Source: Prostheceraeus crozeri
Lineage: Eukaryota > Platyhelminthes > Polycladida > Euryleptidae
Direction: 5' to 3'
Assembly (NCBI GenBank): GCA_907163375.1
Contig: CAJQUW010004613.1
Location: 434,001 to 498,000, forward strand
DNA length: 64,000 nt
Position numbers and translations under genes: made by a program
In this document: piece after piece, positions 26,424-37,249 of the stretch
How the letters are laid out: the number at the start of each line of letters is the position of its first letter
Position numbering within the stretch: the stretch's first letter is position 1
The notes under the pieces: model-generated
Told to the model about the DNA's origin: nothing
The model's input: the letters and a program-made list of their open reading frames with translations, nothing else
Database searches by the model: none

Positions 26424-28108
26424 ATGGCGACGAGACAAATAGGCCTAGGAGAAATGCCACTTACTTATCCTGAGGTCGAACAGCACTTCAAACGTCTACA
26501 TTTCTATGTGATCGCAAATTATCAGACAGTGTAAAACCGGTTCTACTTTCTTCCTGCGGGGAACGAGCATTCACACTCATAGAAACTCTGTTGGCCCCTC
26601 AGGACCTAGTAAGTGACAAAGTGACCTTCTCCAACATTCAGTCAGCTGTTATTAATCATCTGAAGTCGCGCCTCATTCTGCATTTCGATAGACATCTACT
26701 ACATACCATGACTCAAACCTCAGGCGAAGATGTGTGTTCGTATCTGGACAGGCTCATGAAACAAGCAAATAAATGTGAGTTCGATCATCTCATCGACGGC
26801 CTAGTTTTGTCACAATTCATCTTCGGATTGCTTTCTCAAGATACTAGGGCAAAATTACTCAGTGTTCCATCATTGAATTTGGAGCAGACTGCCAGGAAGC
26901 TCAATTGTACGAAACTATTCAAATTTCTAATTCTTCACAGCAACCATCGATTTCTGGTCTTCGACCATCACGCCCAACGACTAACTATTACAAACAGTCT
27001 AATACTGACGATCGCAGTTCTCTGAAATCTATTTTCTCTCCATGAGATTCCTGCGGTAAGACGACGCACCGGCGTGCTACTTGCTACAAATGCAATCGTC
27101 AAGGGCATATGCAGGCAGTTTGTCGATCATCAACAGAGCGTCTCCGGCAGTATCGACGCTATCAGATCAAGATGTTGATTATTCAAATCCAACTATTGCA
27201 TCAAACGATGCCGACAATATCCGATCAGGATGTGGATGCTTCTAATTCAAATGCTGATTCGATCGCTGTCGAGGAAAATTCAAATCCTGCGATCTCTACG
27301 ATTGCTGGCTCATGGGAAGATACGAAGGAATTCTTGGAGCGAGTGCTCATTGATATTGCTCACTTCCAGGGTCACAAGATGTTATTGATTATCGACTCAT
27401 ACAGTAAATGGATTGATGTTCAGAGACTTCCTAGCAGTACAGCAGAAGCAACAATAGTGGCGTTGCGAAGAACTTTCAAGTACGTGGGTCTTCCGCGGAC
27501 AATTGTTTCCGACAATGGTAAGAATTTTACTGGAGAGGAATTTGCAGGCTTTCTTCGAAATAATATATATGTCAAGCACGTAACTACTTCCCCCTGGACA
27601 TCACCAATCTCAAGGTCTTGCAGAGAGGGAGAGAGAGAGAGAGCGATTCAGGAATTGAAGTTCATTCTACGACGATCCAGTTGTTCTGACCTTGCTCAGC
27701 TTGAAAAGGCTATCATAGGATTCTGCTTATCCTTCAACAACAGTCCTGCCTGCAACGGCTCAATCCCTGCGTCAATGGTTTTTATTAAATCTCCGCGCAC
27801 GCTTTTGTCCGCTACTTGTACGGAACACATCCGACAAACTTCAGCAACCCCATATCCGAGTTGAGAATCAAGCCCCTCGACCCGGAATTTTAGGAGAATC
27901 TGTGGGAAGAAATACTGCTTCGGATGATCGGAATCGTTTCTGATGTTTTGAGCCGACATGGTAATGGAGCAGATCAACAAAACAATTCAGGTTGGACACC
28001 CGCTTCACCTACAAGTGATCTCTCTATCGCAAATAGACCTGCTCGCATTCGCTCTGTTCCTGCCCGCTATGGATTTGATGACTTTTAACTTTTATTAGGA
28101 AGAGAGGG

Positions 28109-28312
28109 TGTTGTGTATTACTGTGTGTGACAATCTCTTCATCGGAGACAGTCCACCGCTAGCGGAGGATTCCCATTTTCTTTGTGACTGCTGTTGGTCT
28201 GTAATGTGTTATCTTGCTATCAGTGTAACTGTCAGACATTGTGACTGTTCGTTCATTACATCGATGGGTGCGAGCTAACAAAGTTGTTTTCCTCTTCTCG
28301 CATCAAAATACA
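28109..28312 (+). repeat. 3' LTR of the 26.2 kb Gypsy element
   Basis: Starts TGTTGTGTATTACTGTGTGT directly after a polypurine stretch and ends near ATCAAAATACA. A target duplication could not be confirmed; AAC-like bases flank both sides. Confidence 0.85.
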
Positions 28313-28393
28313 ACCGCAATATAAAAAATGTCAGACTAGGATTACTACATTAACATTAGAAATCCATCAATTAATCAACTAAGAAATCTATTA

Positions 28394-28396
<3 letters not shown>

Positions 28397-28480
<84 letters not shown>
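28397..28480. repeat. (TA)n microsatellite, ~84 bp
   Basis: Uninterrupted TA dinucleotides immediately next to the outer end of the left Penelope arm. TA microsatellites are frequent targets and by-products of Penelope-like insertions. Confidence 0.95.
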
Positions 28481-28485
<5 letters not shown>

Positions 28486-28997
28486 ATAAATTAAAAAAAT
28501 CAACGTAGTCTCAAGATAGAATTGTTTATTCACGAATTTTCGTCTAAGACTTCATCAGGTGAACGAAGTAAATGTACATGAAGCGAAATCACATTACATT
28601 ATAAAGAAAAGTAACAAGAGTTCAACACGTGTATGCCCAGGCGGCATCATTATCTTCTCACATTTATCTGAGGCTTAACGGCTTCAATTGTTGACATTTC
28701 CACACGGCGGCGATGACAAGAATCAAAGAGCCCGCGGGAGATAATTGAAGGAGAAATATGGCGTAACAGAGGGGAGCAATTGTGTTTAATTTTAAAATGA
28801 TGGAAAACTTGGCTGCTGGTTGTATGTAGGTGTTCATCAATTCTTTTTCTGAAAGTGCGATGCGTTTCGCCTACATAACTTTCCGAACAGATATTGCAGA
28901 CAATTTTGTAGACAATATTTTTAGAATTGCATAAATTCTGGCCTTTACAAACACAACGACTTTTGCAACTGATGGGTGGTTGTTGATAAAATTGTTG
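28480..28997 (-). repeat. Left arm of 518-bp inverted repeat (Penelope 3' end)
   Basis: This arm is the reverse complement of 29133-29650, apparently with a single difference (GTAG against GCAG next to TCTCAAGATAG). On the minus strand it encodes the end of a Penelope-like protein and its 3' UTR. The outer boundary touches the (TA)n tract. Confidence 0.95.
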
Positions 28998-29150
28998 GGA
29001 AAGAGGGGCTTTAGTTCTAAAGATCGGAATGATGGGAATCGGCAGATTAGATTTCCTTAAACAGTTATACACTTTATTAACCCAACGATCATTAACATAC
29101 GGAACGTTAATCCGAATAGCAACAACCGAATTCAACAATTTTATCAACAA
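28650..29150 (-). pseudogene. Penelope-like element: C-terminal part with GIY-YIG endonuclease
   Basis: An open 166-residue frame reads INVPYVNDRWVNKVYNCLRK (RT C-terminal extension), then a Cys-rich linker CKSRCVCKGQNLCNSKN, then NIVYKIVCNICSESYVGETH and RTFRKRIDEHLHT, the GIY-YIG nuclease with the Y-K-I and Y-V-G forms of the two motif halves, and ends VEMSTIEAVKPQINVRR. The linker with four Cys is typical of endonuclease-bearing PLEs. The RT proper is missing: the copy is 5'-truncated, as usual for these elements. The nuclease reading is intact. Confidence 0.85.
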
Positions 29151-29650
29151 CCACCCATCAGTTGCAAAAGTCGTTGTGTTTGTAAAGGCCAGAATTTATG
29201 CAATTCTAAAAATATTGTCTACAAAATTGTCTGCAATATCTGTTCGGAAAGTTATGTAGGCGAAACGCATCGCACTTTCAGAAAAAGAATTGATGAACAC
29301 CTACATACAACCAGCAGCCAAGTTTTCCATCATTTTAAAATTAAACACAATTGCTCCCCTCTGTTACGCCATATTTCTCCTTCAATTATCTCCCGCGGGC
29401 TCTTTGATTCTTGTCATCGCCGCCGTGTGGAAATGTCAACAATTGAAGCCGTTAAGCCTCAGATAAATGTGAGAAGATAATGATGCCGCCTGGGCATACA
29501 CGTGTTGAACTCTTGTTACTTTTCTTTATAATGTAATGTGATTTCGCTTCATGTACATTTACTTCGTTCACCTGATGAAGTCTTAGACGAAAATTCGTGA
29601 ATAAACAATTCTATCTTGAGACTGCGTTGATTTTTTTAATTTATCTTTAT
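29133..29650 (+). repeat. Right arm of 518-bp inverted repeat (Penelope 3' end)
   Basis: Same sequence as the left arm in the opposite orientation. The plus strand reads FYQQPPISCKSRCVCKGQNL to the same VKPQINVRR stop near 29480, then the 3' UTR. It starts at CAACAATTTTATC, so it is truncated earlier than the minus copy, whose extra 5' part forms the 135-bp spacer 28998-29132. Confidence 0.95.
29572..29592 (+). other. Hammerhead-ribozyme-like core in Penelope 3' UTR (also minus 28558-28538)
   Basis: CTGATGA (29572-29578), a short GTC-TTA-GAC stem-loop and GAAA (29589-29592) follow the hammerhead core order CUGAUGA, stem II, GAAA. Penelope-like elements are reported to carry hammerhead motifs. 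I could not place stems I and III or a cleavage site convincingly, so it may be a degenerate version. Confidence 0.35.
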
Positions 29651-29677
29651 TATTAAGTCTCATGACGATTACTTATG

Positions 29678-29680
<3 letters not shown>

Positions 29681-29724
<44 letters not shown>
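29681..29724. repeat. (TA)n microsatellite, ~44 bp
   Basis: TA dinucleotides about 30 bp beyond the right Penelope arm, mirroring the (TA)n at the left arm. The two tracts suggest insertion into, or expansion at, one TA-rich target. Confidence 0.9.
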
Positions 29725-29727
<3 letters not shown>

Positions 29728-29929
29728 ATAAATAAATAAATAGAATCAAAAATGGCAATAATATAAGAAATGATTAACCCAAATCAAAACAATCCAAGTA
29801 TTTCCCTACCGGTATCGCCTCTTCTCGGGACTTTTTAAGAGAATAATGATTTATTTTTTTAAAATGAGGCCGCATCATAATAGAAATCTACAAAAATACC
29901 GACTTACTATATGGCTACATTTGAGCACA

Positions 29930-31690
29930 GATATTAAACGAAAGATAAGTCACGTATCAGAATTAAGGTGTGGCCTAAGCATAATGATGAAATATTTTTC
30001 TTTCTTCTCCCTAGCAATCCTATTGCTGGTGGCATCTGATAAAAGGGAGCCGCTCTGAACTTGATATCGAGATCATTTGCGCAGTTCGCAATGTGTTTGC
30101 TTATTGTTAATGCGGTATAATGTCTGTTGTTAATATGTTGCTGGTGCACGGTTACTCGGTTTCTGAACATGTCACCAGATTGGTCAATGTAATATTTGTT
30201 ACAACCGTTACAGAATAGAGCGTAAATAATGCTATGGGAAAAGGCAATTCAGATATTGTTTGATTTTAAACGTTTTCATTTTACTATTTTTGAAATTAAT
30301 TGCTTCACCTTCTATGATAATGGAACAGCAGCTACATCGTTTATCACCACATTTTGTTATTCCTTTAATTGTTTTCCGATTTTTAACATTACTTAATGTT
30401 AAAAATCACAAGATTTTTTGAAGTTATAATCCATGAACCGGTTTGATAATTTTAAGCTCTCAGTTGCTGGTTTATAACTTTGTTGAATATGTTGGGATTG
30501 TTTTTCTTATAACGTGTAGTAAAATATATCGTTTTCTTTGTGTTTCTTTCAGTGTTTTCTTTCGTTCTTGTTTCCAATTTAGAGTGTTGAGTTTCTGTTT
30601 TTTTAAGAGCATTGTCAAATAATGTTACAGGATATTTTAGCTTTATCAAATTAGTCTTCACTTTGTGTAATTGAACTTCTTTGGTCTTATCATTTGAGAC
30701 AATCATATGTATACGTCGAGATAAAGTGAAAGGGATATTAGGCCTACTCAACGTGTGTATTGGATGGTTGGAATAGAAGGGAACGTAATTTTAGTTGTTT
30801 GTCTTTTTGTAATAGATATCCGTTTCTATACCATTTTCATTCTTGCATACTTTTGGATCTGGTACACTTCTTCGACACAGACACTTCTTCGACAAGTTGA
30901 TATCTATGTTTTCGGACATTTGTTCGACAGAAAACTTCTTCGACACGGACACTTCTTCGACAAGACATTTGTTCGACACGGACACTTCTTCGACAAGACA
31001 TTTGTTCGACACGAACACTTCTTCGACAAGTTCTGCATGAATAATGCTTTATCTAGCATTGATTGATCGGAAATATCTTGCATCAATGATTCTACATACT
31101 TTATATGTGGCCAAACCAGGTCAGTTTATCACAGCACCATAGCTGGATTACTATAAAAGGACTGACACAGTCCAGAGGACCAGACCATGGACTGTGACAT
31201 CTTGTACATGGATGTCTAAGATGGAATCTAAGTAGTCCCATGGACTCCTAGATATCTATTGTATACTATCTATTGGTGGGTGTGAAATGTAATGATTTTT
31301 TTCTCGTTTAGCGCCCGAAATACACAACCTGAAAAAGAAAAAGACTATAATTGCTTAATAACGAACAAACGTCGTGTCGAAGAAGTGTCCGTGTCGAACA
31401 AATGTCGTGTCGAAGAAGTGTTCGTGTCGAACAAATGTCGTGTCGAAGAAGTGTTCGAAAATTTGTCGAACAAATGTTCGTGTCGAACAAGTGTTCGTGT
31501 ACCATACTTTTACATCTAAAACATTTTTAGTTCTTCATCGTTAAATTCCATAGTAAAATTGACAGAGGGATGTAAGCTGTTGAATAACTCAAAAGAATTG
31601 TTTAAATTGCCGAATTTCTTGTCCCATATAATGAAACAATCGTACATATATCGCAACCAATTGCCACTAATTATTATAATTAACTATTAT
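29930..31690 (-). mobile_element. Third Penelope-like element, interrupted
   Basis: Reading on the minus strand from 31690: GNWLRYMYDCFIIWDKKFGN (RT catalytic region, usual RYxDDIFIIW, here degenerate), LHPSVNFTMEFNDEEL, then after the inserted foldback KNENGIETDIYYKKTNN, SRPNIPFTLSRRIHMIVSND (RT thumb), KCGDKRCSCCSIIIEGE (Cys linker) and a GIY-YIG remnant CNGCNKYYIDQSGDMFRNRV. The linker and nuclease differ clearly from the copies at 1 and 28.5 kb, so this is a separate family. The RT active site and GIY-YIG motif are degenerate; the copy is old. Confidence 0.8.
30861..31503. mobile_element. 643-bp foldback element with tandem-repeat arms
   Basis: Both ends are GGTACAC in inverted orientation. 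The arms (about 30861-31031 and 31366-31503) consist of 16-17 bp units alternating CACTTCTTCGACACGGA and CATTTGTTCGACA forms, one arm being the reverse complement of the other in kind. The centre (about 31035-31365) is non-coding. It interrupts the Penelope reading, and the flanks ATACTTTTGGATCT (30847-30860) and ATACTTTTACATCT (31504-31517) look like a 14-bp target duplication with two changes. Arm style recalls FB/TU foldback elements (Drosophila, sea urchin). Confidence 0.8.
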
Positions 31691-31699
31691 TACTAATAT

Positions 31700-33718
31700 A
31701 TAACTAACTCAAAACAAGCACAAAAGTTGGAAAAATGTCATGTATGTGTCATGTATGAGTCAAGAAGATCTGCTCTGATTATAGTCTTACCTCAGTTTAT
31801 TTCATCCACGCGCAGAATTTCTTGTCCACGTTCCCGCGAATAGCCACTTCGTTGCAGGACAGGACGTGCTGGCGTTTGGGCCTCTCAACAGAAGCAACGA
31901 TCGCATGGCGAAATTCCGATGAGATGCATGAAAGTTCGATAACGGCCAAAACCAGATCGAAGCCTGTTGAGGAACAACCAGTACTTTCTTGGTAGATCGC
32001 ATGCAGGGGGCAGTTGGAGCTTAACCTTCTCTCTGCCCACCTGTGCTGAGCAAAGTCTTCTTGCAGGTCCTTCCGTCTAATCACATCATTGACTATAAGC
32101 ATGATACTATTGTGCATAGATATTGCTTCAAAACTGATTGCAATTTATTCAATTGCCATGACGATCTTTTGTCTTGATTTTGAAAAAAAGAAAGTAATAA
32201 AATTAATTAATTCACATTATTCGTCAAAATATGTCACAATCTGGCATATTTGACATGTGTTTGCATGTACACATAATCTGGTAAGCAATAGGTACATACA
32301 TACATGTACATGTATATGAATCCGTTATTCATTCTCAAAAAGCATCTGAAGATAATGTCACAGACTTTCAGCTATCTTTCAACTGCGCAAAGCCAGCAAA
32401 CAACTCAGCTTCGGATCATTTTTGACCCCGTCGGTCTTTAGCGCATGCAAAATTGGTCGGTATACTAATTATACCACAGTGACAAAGTAGTATTTTGCCT
32501 TTCTCAACCACTGAAAGTCGCCTTCGTTTAGGCACCGATGTCACAACAACGCATGTCCACGACGTATTGTTTTCAATGTCCACGTCCGTTCTGTTACTTT
32601 AATATTCTAATTAGCTATTTAGTGTTGGATTTCTATGGGACTACCATGTGCAATAAAGCCACAACTGCTCATCAAATGCCCTTGTTCATCACTCAGCTGC
32701 ATAGAAATTAACAATACCATAGAAAGTCCTAGAATGGAAATTGCATGAAGATCATGGCACACGCCGGGGAACTTAGTTGGGGCAAAAAGCAAATTTTACG
32801 AGCTGGTTTCCATGTTTTCTGATTGGCATTTTATTTGCCAAGTCAATTTGTGATCTGGATTGTTGCCCATTGTCCAAAGATCATGTACACAAAAGCAATA
32901 ATGAATTTACAAAATACTGCGGCGACAAGATGACAAAGAAAGAAATCCTTTTAAACGTTCTGTACGTTCATCATTTTGAAATATCGCTCCTATAATCTGT
33001 CAAGAGTATGATCAGACACATATGCAACTTGTAATGTCGATTTACAGAACATATATTACTCCAGCTCGAAATCAGAGGCCAAGAAATCTTAGAGTATTCA
33101 TTATACTTTAAAGGGTTTCCCTGTTGACCTTATTTGAACAATCTTCAAAATATTTACATGCTTTCAAATATCAGCCTCCAAAATATCATCACACCATATC
33201 ACATTAGTAATTTAATGATTAAATGAAAAGTTCCAGAAAGATTTCATTTATCTGAGAAATTATTGTCGTTAAACAAGATTTCAGTGTGCTTATTCCAGAA
33301 AAGTGCTAGGTTTCTTAACTACTTGAAGGAGAAATTATCCAATAAGTAGAAATTTTATCTGTGAATTCTTGAGATGTTCTTACAACCAGTACACCGACCA
33401 CTTTCAATTATGACTCTGTGAACCAAATTTTAATTCGTATTCTAGTGTTGAAAAATTGGATGATAGTTGTCAATGACTGCTACAAATAGACACGGTATAT
33501 TAATCCATGGAATAGTCGGCTATTTCACATGAAACAATGCCACCATCTCACTTAAAATTCTCTTCATGAAAATCCTGTAATTTGCTGTCAACAACTTCCA
33601 CAACCAACTTGGCGAATAGCTTGAATATGATGCAATGAGATCGAATCTGATCTATGTAAAAACCATAGATTTTCCATGTGCCATCATTGTATATAGGCAA
33701 GATATCAAACTTCCATTC
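31700..33718. other. No recognised gene
   Basis: AT-rich spacer. A slightly GC-richer stretch at 31797-32117 is open on the minus strand (106 residues), with no resemblance I can name; it might be a relic of a transposase or an exon. The remainder is featureless to inspection. Confidence 0.4.
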
Positions 33719-33720
33719 TA

Positions 33721-33928
33721 CAGGGTGAGTAAAAAGTAATGCCCGATCTTTGCACAGTAATCTGACTTGAGAGTCAGTGACAATGTTGAATTGGAAATCG
33801 ACCATGATTCAGATGAACCATGAATTTCATGATTTCACCGGGGATATGCGATAAAAGATAAGAGAGACATCAGTATTTGCATATTAAATCAGGTAGCTGA
33901 AATCGGGCGTTACTTTTTACTCACCCTG
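33721..33928. mobile_element. Mariner-type MITE, 208 bp, TA target duplication
   Basis: The left end CAGGGTGAGTAAAAAGTAAT matches the right end reverse-complemented (CAGGGTGAGTAAAAAGTAAC), continuing through GCCCGAT. TA flanks both sides (33719-33720 and 33929-33930). The 208-bp interior has no transposase. These are the hallmarks of a non-autonomous Tc1/mariner element; nearly identical ends suggest a fairly recent copy. Confidence 0.9.
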
Positions 33929-33930
33929 TA

Positions 33931-36900
33931 GTGTACTATTATCTACTTCTATGCTCAGCTGAGCCAAAAGAGAAATAATTTCTGTTGATATGTTTTTACG
34001 TTTAAACACACTGCATGCTACTTATATAATAAACATATGATATTCACGTGATTGTCAAGTTGGAGATGACCTTCACAGATAGATCCTCAAAAAGCGTTGT
34101 AAGAAACACATTCATACAGAAACTGGCAACCTTTTTCCATACAATAGATATTAATTTTCTGTACTGGTATATGATTTTGAAGTGGCGATAGCAAAAGTAA
34201 ATCTGATGAAATAAGTTTTATGAAGCTTCATTACCATTGCCGCCAATTCAAGATCATTTCAGTTTTGTTTAAACATAGCGTGGGTCATCTGACTAGAAAT
34301 CAATTCTGCATGTTAAAATGGTATACAGATGACGCGTACTCACGCGTGTGATCAGATATTTTTTGCTTATATCAGAAACAATCATTATTTGCTTAACTGA
34401 TCGTTCATAAACACGACCTTGCACTTTTCCATTTCTTCACTAACATTAATTTGGCTACTACACCAGCATTAATCTCTGCTGGTTGATATAATTGCGTGCA
34501 GAGAACGGTTGGTTGTTCCGTAATTTTTATTTGACAACTTTCTATGAAGGATGTAGTGTATTGTCTATTTTTCAAAGTGCCGTTTGCCTTAAAGATGCTT
34601 CGTCTGACGTAGGGATCACAAATCCCGTTATGATACCCGAATCCCGACCGAGATTAGGGGTCAGTCCCAGGATCCCGAAATTTATAGGTGTTCAGTGCAT
34701 TAAGGCATTGTAAGCCATATGTTACGTATAGCAGTGTTCCCCGCATTTCGTGTAGGCGCTCACTGTCGATGTATTTGATGCTTTTGTACTGTACAGTGAC
34801 AAAAAGTTTGAGAACACGTGAAGCAGACTGAGTATTTTGTTGGGCTGTATTATATTCAGGGTACCCGTGGGTCTGGAAAGTTTGGAAAATAGGTTGATAA
34901 GAATAAGTATTATTTTTGAGAAAAATGTTTGAAGTCTGGAAAATAGGGTGGTCTGGAAAAATAATGGATAAATAAGTCAGCAAGCAGTGAAGCCAAGTGC
35001 TTCACAAGAGGTGAGTGAATTCCAATCGCGTTCTATGAATTTATTGCTGCAAACTACGCATATATTGCTTTCCTAGCACTTCTCTTCTCCCTGTCAAATT
35101 ATATTTGCCAGCGACCATTTGAGAATATATATGCTCTAGGAAAGCCATGTGCCGCAGTTTATCTTAAATGCACAGGATGCGATTGGAATTACATGAGCGA
35201 AACTTTAATACATTGACAGATTTGAAAGAACCATAGGTGCTAAAACTCGATATGGACAAAATTGTAGTTTGGAAAACATCTTATTAAACAGTCATATATT
35301 CAATGAATCCGACATAATGAGGGAGAAAATAGGTGCAACTTGTGTAAGGAAACCATCTGGTCAATGACGTAAGGCGTTTAGAAGTCGATTTTTTACTCAA
35401 GCCTGAAGTCCACGTGAGATATATGCTATTCATATAAAGGTGAATTTCAGTTGTGATATCCAACGAATTCGATGACGAAGCATGGTTTTCCGACACATAT
35501 TTATACATGTAGACTGTCTTTGAACAATTGAAGCCAGAGTCGGCAATCAGCAGATTCCATGGTGGTACTGTAACAGATCATGTTTTTTCGAACATCTGTG
35601 GTAAAAAGTGTAAGCCTCCGACTGAAAAGTTGCAGGCAAAGGGATTTGGCATCAGTAGGCCTACTAGTCTGCAGGAAACCAAAGCGCGTGATCCTCTTCG
35701 AACATCAGAAATTATGCGCTGAACAAAATTGGTGAAGTGTTGACATATCCATCAGCTTTGAAATGTGTTGAAGGTGAAGAAGGAAGTGATATTCGTTTGA
35801 AGAAAATGAAATCCAACTACACATAAAAGTGAAATCTATTGCTTTTGAAGAGCAGCAATTCAACGATTAACTGTGTATCGAACCGCTGTCAAGACGATCG
35901 GAAAACAGATACAACGGTGGGCGATTATGATGACCTTTCAGATGAAGACACGAATGAAAAAGATGCCAGCTTCCCATCAATCAATTTAAAATTTGAAACA
36001 GCACGACTGTGCTGTAAAATTTAAATAAAAGCTGTCGGTACATCGATCAAGTAGAGATACACCATAATGTGCGTTTCAGTTTTCCTGCTACATTTAAGGA
36101 AGCAAATGGGGAAAATTACGGGTTAAAAATTTAAAGGTCAAATGCTGACTCGAGATAGTGACACTCCTCATTTACTTTCCTTGTTTCTCTGTAATTAATT
36201 TTTTTCTTAAGACCCGTTCTTTTTGTTGTCATGAAGTGATGAATATTTCACGAAGTTGAAATTTTGTATTGAACGGTTCTAATAATACGTTTTTCAATCG
36301 ACCGAATTACGGCAATTCAGACAAGTCATTTCTGCAAGAGAGGCCAATGTAATTATCATTCAACCTATTAAGAAAAACAAGTATTTTTGCAGCTGACCTT
36401 TATAGCATGCCATGATAGTGATGCTTAAGAAGTTTTTGATACTATTTTCAATAATCTTTTCATGCACTGCAATTATCTTCAAAAACTTACGTTTATACCC
36501 ATTTCACCCTACGTTTGGCGTGAAATGGGTATACACTACGTTTTAAAAACACCATTTCCACAATGAAAAAAATTGAACAACCATTTTTGAGCAACATAGA
36601 TAATTGTATAGCCGATACACAGAATGCGGTGATCAGCTATCAAAATTTCAGGTGGCGCGTGGAGAACATCGAGAAGATCAGATGATTTCTTTGAAAACTT
36701 CCCATTCCACCCCACCCTACCCTACGAATTTGTCAGCGAAAGTTGCTATAAAGGAACGATGTGAGAATTAATTTCCCACATAGTGAAAGCAGGACTTAGA
36801 GGCATCAGTTCAGTTCGCTCATCATTCCAATGAACTGACAAATATTAGTATATTTCAGTGGCAGTTACCAGGAAATCCCGCTTGCTAAGCTCCTTCGCTT

Positions 36901-36981
36901 ACTAGTGACCTCCACTAAGAGTCTCGTTCATTTACACCAAAAAGTTCTAATGCAGTGGTTAGAACTACTAACTAAACAGAC
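33931..36981. other. No recognised gene; several repeat relics
   Basis: Contains a GGGATC-type block (34607-34680) related to 15935-16032, and a decayed hAT-like end near 34857-34975 (CAGGGTACCC, repeated TCTGGAAA). A 64-residue open frame at 35528-35722 (with KGFGISRPTSLQETKARDPL) and an acidic one ending at 36024 may be parts of one degraded coding sequence that I do not recognise. A hairpin lies at 36494-36533. Confidence 0.4.
36494..36533. repeat. Perfect 14-bp hairpin
   Basis: TATACCCATTTCAC (36494-36507) and GTGAAATGGGTATA (36520-36533) pair perfectly around a 12-base loop. ACGTTT-type sequence occurs just before, inside and after it. It could be a MITE core or an RNA hairpin; nothing decides. 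Confidence 0.6.
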
Positions 36982-37249
36982 TGTTGGTCCCTTAAATCAT
37001 TTTGCTCACTTTGCTTGATTTGCGAAGAGGTCGATGTTGTTCCCCGTTATGCACAAAACCGCAGTTCATGAAGACCAACATTATTATGAAGGTAAGCTTC
37101 TGCATTACATGGCAGATATCGAATAAGCGATACTCTAACGAGTTAATGGCCAACACCAATACAGTCATGGATACAATAGAGGTAAGTAGATAGAGGCGGA
37201 GAGACATGACGAGCGGACATAGAAATCAAACAATAAGATCAGTCCCACA
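36982..37249 (-). repeat. 3' LTR of the 37-39 kb Gypsy element (268 bp)
   Basis: On the minus strand it begins TGTGGGACTGATC directly after the polypurine stretch and ends GGGACCAACA, giving the TG...CA limits of an LTR. No second copy is in the window, so the boundaries rest on motif position only. Confidence 0.65.

Larger units (their letters stand above)
26218..28312 (+). mobile_element. Ty3/Gypsy LTR element, internally deleted (Mag-like)
   Basis: Two direct repeats of about 205 bp (LTRs) frame a short interior. The internal 5' end carries TGGCGACGAGAC, a primer-binding-type sequence common in Gypsy elements, and a purine-rich AGGAAGAGAGGG precedes the 3' LTR. Parts in order: a gag-like segment at about 26590-26920 and an integrase core at about 27340-27860 (YSKWIDVQRL, TIVSDNGKNFTGEEF). 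Protease, reverse transcriptase and RNase H are absent. The element is broken. LTRs differ at roughly a dozen sites or fewer, suggesting moderate age. Gag style points to the Mag lineage, which is inference. Confidence 0.85.

Noticed and set aside
30861-31040. CRISPR-like array of short repeats
   Set aside because: Repeats of 16-17 bp are directly tandem without unique spacers, mirrored at the other end, and in an animal genome; they are foldback arms.
33548-33805. 85-residue minus-strand frame
   Set aside because: It runs through the end of the mariner MITE and flanking AT-rich DNA; no family resemblance.
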